A stretch of 8,304 nucleotides of DNA from Candidatus Komeilibacteria bacterium RIFCSPHIGHO2_01_FULL_52_14 (GTDB lineage Bacteria; Patescibacteriota; Patescibacteriia; UBA1558; 2-01-FULL-52-15), in NCBI GenBank assembly GCA_001818365.1, contig MHKK01000041.1, positions 1 through 8,304 on the forward strand, in the 5' to 3' direction. Of this stretch, positions 6,442-8,304 are shown one piece after another. The notes under the pieces were generated by a model. It did no database searches, was not told where the DNA came from, and saw only the letters and a program-made list of their open reading frames with translations. The translations under genes were made by a program, and so were the position numbers. Position 1 is the stretch's first letter. Each line of letters opens with the position of its first letter.

Positions 6442-8304
6442 CTACAGCTGTTCCGCCTTGCGCACCGTGATGACGCCTCCGACGTCAAGCACTACTTCGT
6501 CGCGCCGTCCGATCTTTCCCTGAAGCAAATAATTCGCAAGTGCGTCGTCAACGCGTTCCTGAATGACGCGACGCAAAGGACGCGCGCCGAAGATCGGGTC
6601 AAATCCGGCCTGCGCAAGCTCCCGCTGTGCCCCCGGGGTAACGACGAGGGAAATCCCCTTGTCGGCGAGCCGCTTTGCGACACTTTTCAGCATGAGCCCG
6701 GCGACCTCAAAAATTTCTTCCCGCGACAGCGGCTTGAATACCACGATGCCGTCAAAGCGGTTCAAAAATTCGGGACGGAACGAGTCGCGCAATTTGTGAC
6801 GGATGAGCTCGTCCTTGATAACTTCGATCGGCGTCAGTTTTGAAACCTCGTCCTGTATATACGTTGAGCCGGCGTTCGAGGTTGCGACAAGAATCACATT
6901 GGTAAAATCAACCGTTCTGCCGAGCGTATCTGTCAAACGCCCGTCGTCCATGACCTGCAGGAAGATATTGAGAATATCCGGATGCGCTTTCTCCACTTCA
7001 TCAAGCAGGACGAGGGCGAACGGTCTTTGACGCACCGCGTCGGTCAGCATGCCGCCCGTCTTGCCGCCGGGCGCTCCCAGCAAGCGTGCAATCGAGTCCT
7101 GCGCCTGGTATTCGCTCATATCCAGACGGATCATCGCTTCTTCGCTGCCGAAATAACTCGCCGCAATCGTTTTTGCAAGCTCCGTTTTTCCGACACCAGT
7201 CGGCCCTAGAAAAAGCATATTCACGATCGGCCGTTTCTGATCGCGCAGTTCCGTGCGCGCACGGCGCAGTGCCGACACGACGAGTTTGACCGCTTCATCC
7301 TGCCCGATAATCCGGCCGTGCATGATTTCCGAAAGATTGAGGAGCACATCGGTCTCTTTTTTTGTTACCTGCGTCAACGGGATATTTGTCTTCCGCGAGA
7401 CAAGCGCCGCAATGTCCTCACCGACGATCAGCTTCAGATCGCGTTTCGCGATCCAACTCCCGGCCTCGACCAACAGATTGATCGCTTTTGCCGGCAGGAA
7501 CTGATCGTGCAGATAGCGATCGGAGAGATCGACTATTTTTTCAAGCGACTCGTACGTAAAAAATACCTTGTACTTTGCTTCAACCGCCGCGACGTTCGCC
7601 TGAACGATCTGGATGCTCTGATTGCGATCCGGCTCCGGAATCTGCACGCGCTCAAACACTCCCATGAGCGCACTGCGCTCTACAAACTCCTTCATGTTCT
7701 GGGGCGTTGTCGTCGCGATGACACGCATCGAGGAATTCTGCAATTCCTGCGACAGCACTTCGGACAGGTCGATATTCTCGGTGCCTGCGGATGAAACGCC
7801 GACGATATTATCGATCTCTTCGATGACGATGATAATATTGCCCGATCGCCGCACCTCCTGGAGCACCAGGAGCAAACGTTCCTGCACCTCGCCCGTTTTG
7901 GACGCACCGGCAACCAAAAAAGGCAGCGACAAACCGACGAGCCGCTTGTCCTGAAACAAGGCCGGCACGTCTTCCGCAACCATGCGGTTCGCAAGACCTT
8001 CGACCAGGTTTCCCTTGCCTACGCCTTTCTCACCGACCAAAAGAACGCTTTTCCCGCCTTCCATTTCGCGGAACAATTCCTCGATCTCACGATCGCGAGC
8101 CACCGTCAGCGGTAACCGGCCTGCGCGAGCAAGCTGTGTGATATCCGTAGAAAAAGAATCGAGGTAGGGCGTTGCCGCGGCCGTATAGGAACGGTTGATC
8201 GGGCCTTTTGGTTTAAAGACGGCTCGCGAACGGTATCTGCGGAAACGCTCGGCGAGAATATTATTGAAATTGATCCACTTGATGACGTTCGTGACCTTCA
8301 CCAG
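6442..8304 (-). CDS. Divergent two-ring Clp/Hsp100-type AAA+ ATPase, N-terminus off window
   Basis: This is a class I Hsp100-like protein with two AAA+ rings; automated naming would likely say ClpC, ClpA or ClpB. The frame is open to the right edge, so the GTG at 8301 is unlikely to be the true start. Residues below count from it (619 visible). Ring 1 spans about 50-300 and is degenerate: P-loop GEKGVGKG (90-97) without Thr/Ser, Walker B IVIEE (158-162) with Glu for Asp, SKTG for the KYRG pore loop (134-137), and ALMGVF for ALERRF (211-216). Ring 2 is catalytically complete: GPTGVGKT (366-373), VLLDEVEKAHPD (431-442), sensor N476, finger R515 and FGARPLRR (571-578). Its pore loop reads GAPGGKTGG (409-417) instead of the GYVG form. 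There is no M-domain coiled coil and no clear ClpP loop. A basic stretch (RFRRYRSR, 19-26) precedes ring 1 and might flank an upstream membrane anchor. The TAG at 6442 faces the shared terminator. Confidence 0.9.
   Translation of the reverse strand: MVKVTNVIKWINFNNILAERFRRYRSRAVFKPKGPINRSYTAAATPYLDSFSTDITQLARAGRLPLTVARDREIEELFREMEGGKSVLLVGEKGVGKGNLVEGLANRMVAEDVPALFQDKRLVGLSLPFLVAGASKTGEVQERLLLVLQEVRRSGNIIIVIEEIDNIVGVSSAGTENIDLSEVLSQELQNSSMRVIATTTPQNMKEFVERSALMGVFERVQIPEPDRNQSIQIVQANVAAVEAKYKVFFTYESLEKIVDLSDRYLHDQFLPAKAINLLVEAGSWIAKRDLKLIVGEDIAALVSRKTNIPLTQVTKKETDVLLNLSEIMHGRIIGQDEAVKLVVSALRRARTELRDQKRPIVNMLFLGPTGVGKTELAKTIAASYFGSEEAMIRLDMSEYQAQDSIARLLGAPGGKTGGMLTDAVRQRPFALVLLDEVEKAHPDILNIFLQVMDDGRLTDTLGRTVDFTNVILVATSNAGSTYIQDEVSKLTPIEVIKDELIRHKLRDSFRPEFLNRFDGIVVFKPLSREEIFEVAGLMLKSVAKRLADKGISLVVTPGAQRELAQAGFDPIFGARPLRRVIQERVDDALANYLLQGKIGRRDEVVLDVGGVITVRKAEQL

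Noticed and set aside
8299..8301. GTG as the true start of the Clp-like ATPase
   Set aside because: It is only three bases from the window edge and the frame is open beyond it; Hsp100 proteins normally have more sequence before ring 1, so the start is most likely off the window.
1..8304. Defence system, CRISPR, insertion sequence, phage gene, or stable RNA gene
   Set aside because: I looked on both strands and found no spaced repeats, transposase motifs, terminal inverted repeats, or tRNA/rRNA-like sequences; nearly all of the window is accounted for by coding sequence.

Overview
This window looks like ordinary chromosomal DNA of a bacterium with a compact genome and roughly balanced base composition. 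It uses the standard code, with TGA as stop and GTG used as a start. My best guess at the lineage is the Candidatus Patescibacteria (CPR), with moderate confidence. The hints are a single-chain alpha2-type glycyl-tRNA synthetase, an RsmI shorter than usual at its C-terminus, a divergent two-ring Clp-like ATPase, gene starts that overlap the preceding gene, and promoters that appear to give leaderless or nearly leaderless mRNAs. No mobile element, CRISPR array, tRNA, rRNA or phage gene was seen.

Layout, reading the minus strand from right to left. A large Clp/Hsp100-like AAA+ protein occupies 8304-6442; its N-terminus lies off the right edge. It converges on a 57-codon gene of unknown function on the plus strand (6205-6378). 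The two share a GC-rich hairpin with a GUAA tetraloop (6401-6428). A divergent promoter region of about 120 bp (6088-6204) follows. From it a minus-strand run begins: glyS (6087-4717), then an M16 zinc peptidase (4724-3462) overlapping glyS by 8 bp. A second promoter, apparently leaderless, starts an AI-2E family membrane protein (3424-2366). After it come rsmI (2359-1685), a Nudix hydrolase (1698-1273) and metG (1283 to beyond position 1), all packed with gaps of 6 bp or less or with short overlaps.

How they fit together: most of the window serves translation. It holds two aminoacyl-tRNA synthetases and the 16S rRNA C1402 ribose methyltransferase, tightly coupled to a Nudix house-cleaning enzyme. 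The rsmI-metG neighbourhood is also known from Firmicutes. The peptidase, the membrane protein and the Clp-like ATPase are accessory.

The Clp-like ATPase is the most interesting object. Its first ring has lost the Walker A Thr/Ser, the Walker B Asp, the arginine fingers and the pore-loop aromatic. Its second ring keeps a full catalytic set but lacks the GYVG pore loop and has no recognisable ClpP-docking loop. It is therefore unlikely to be a standard ClpC or ClpB.
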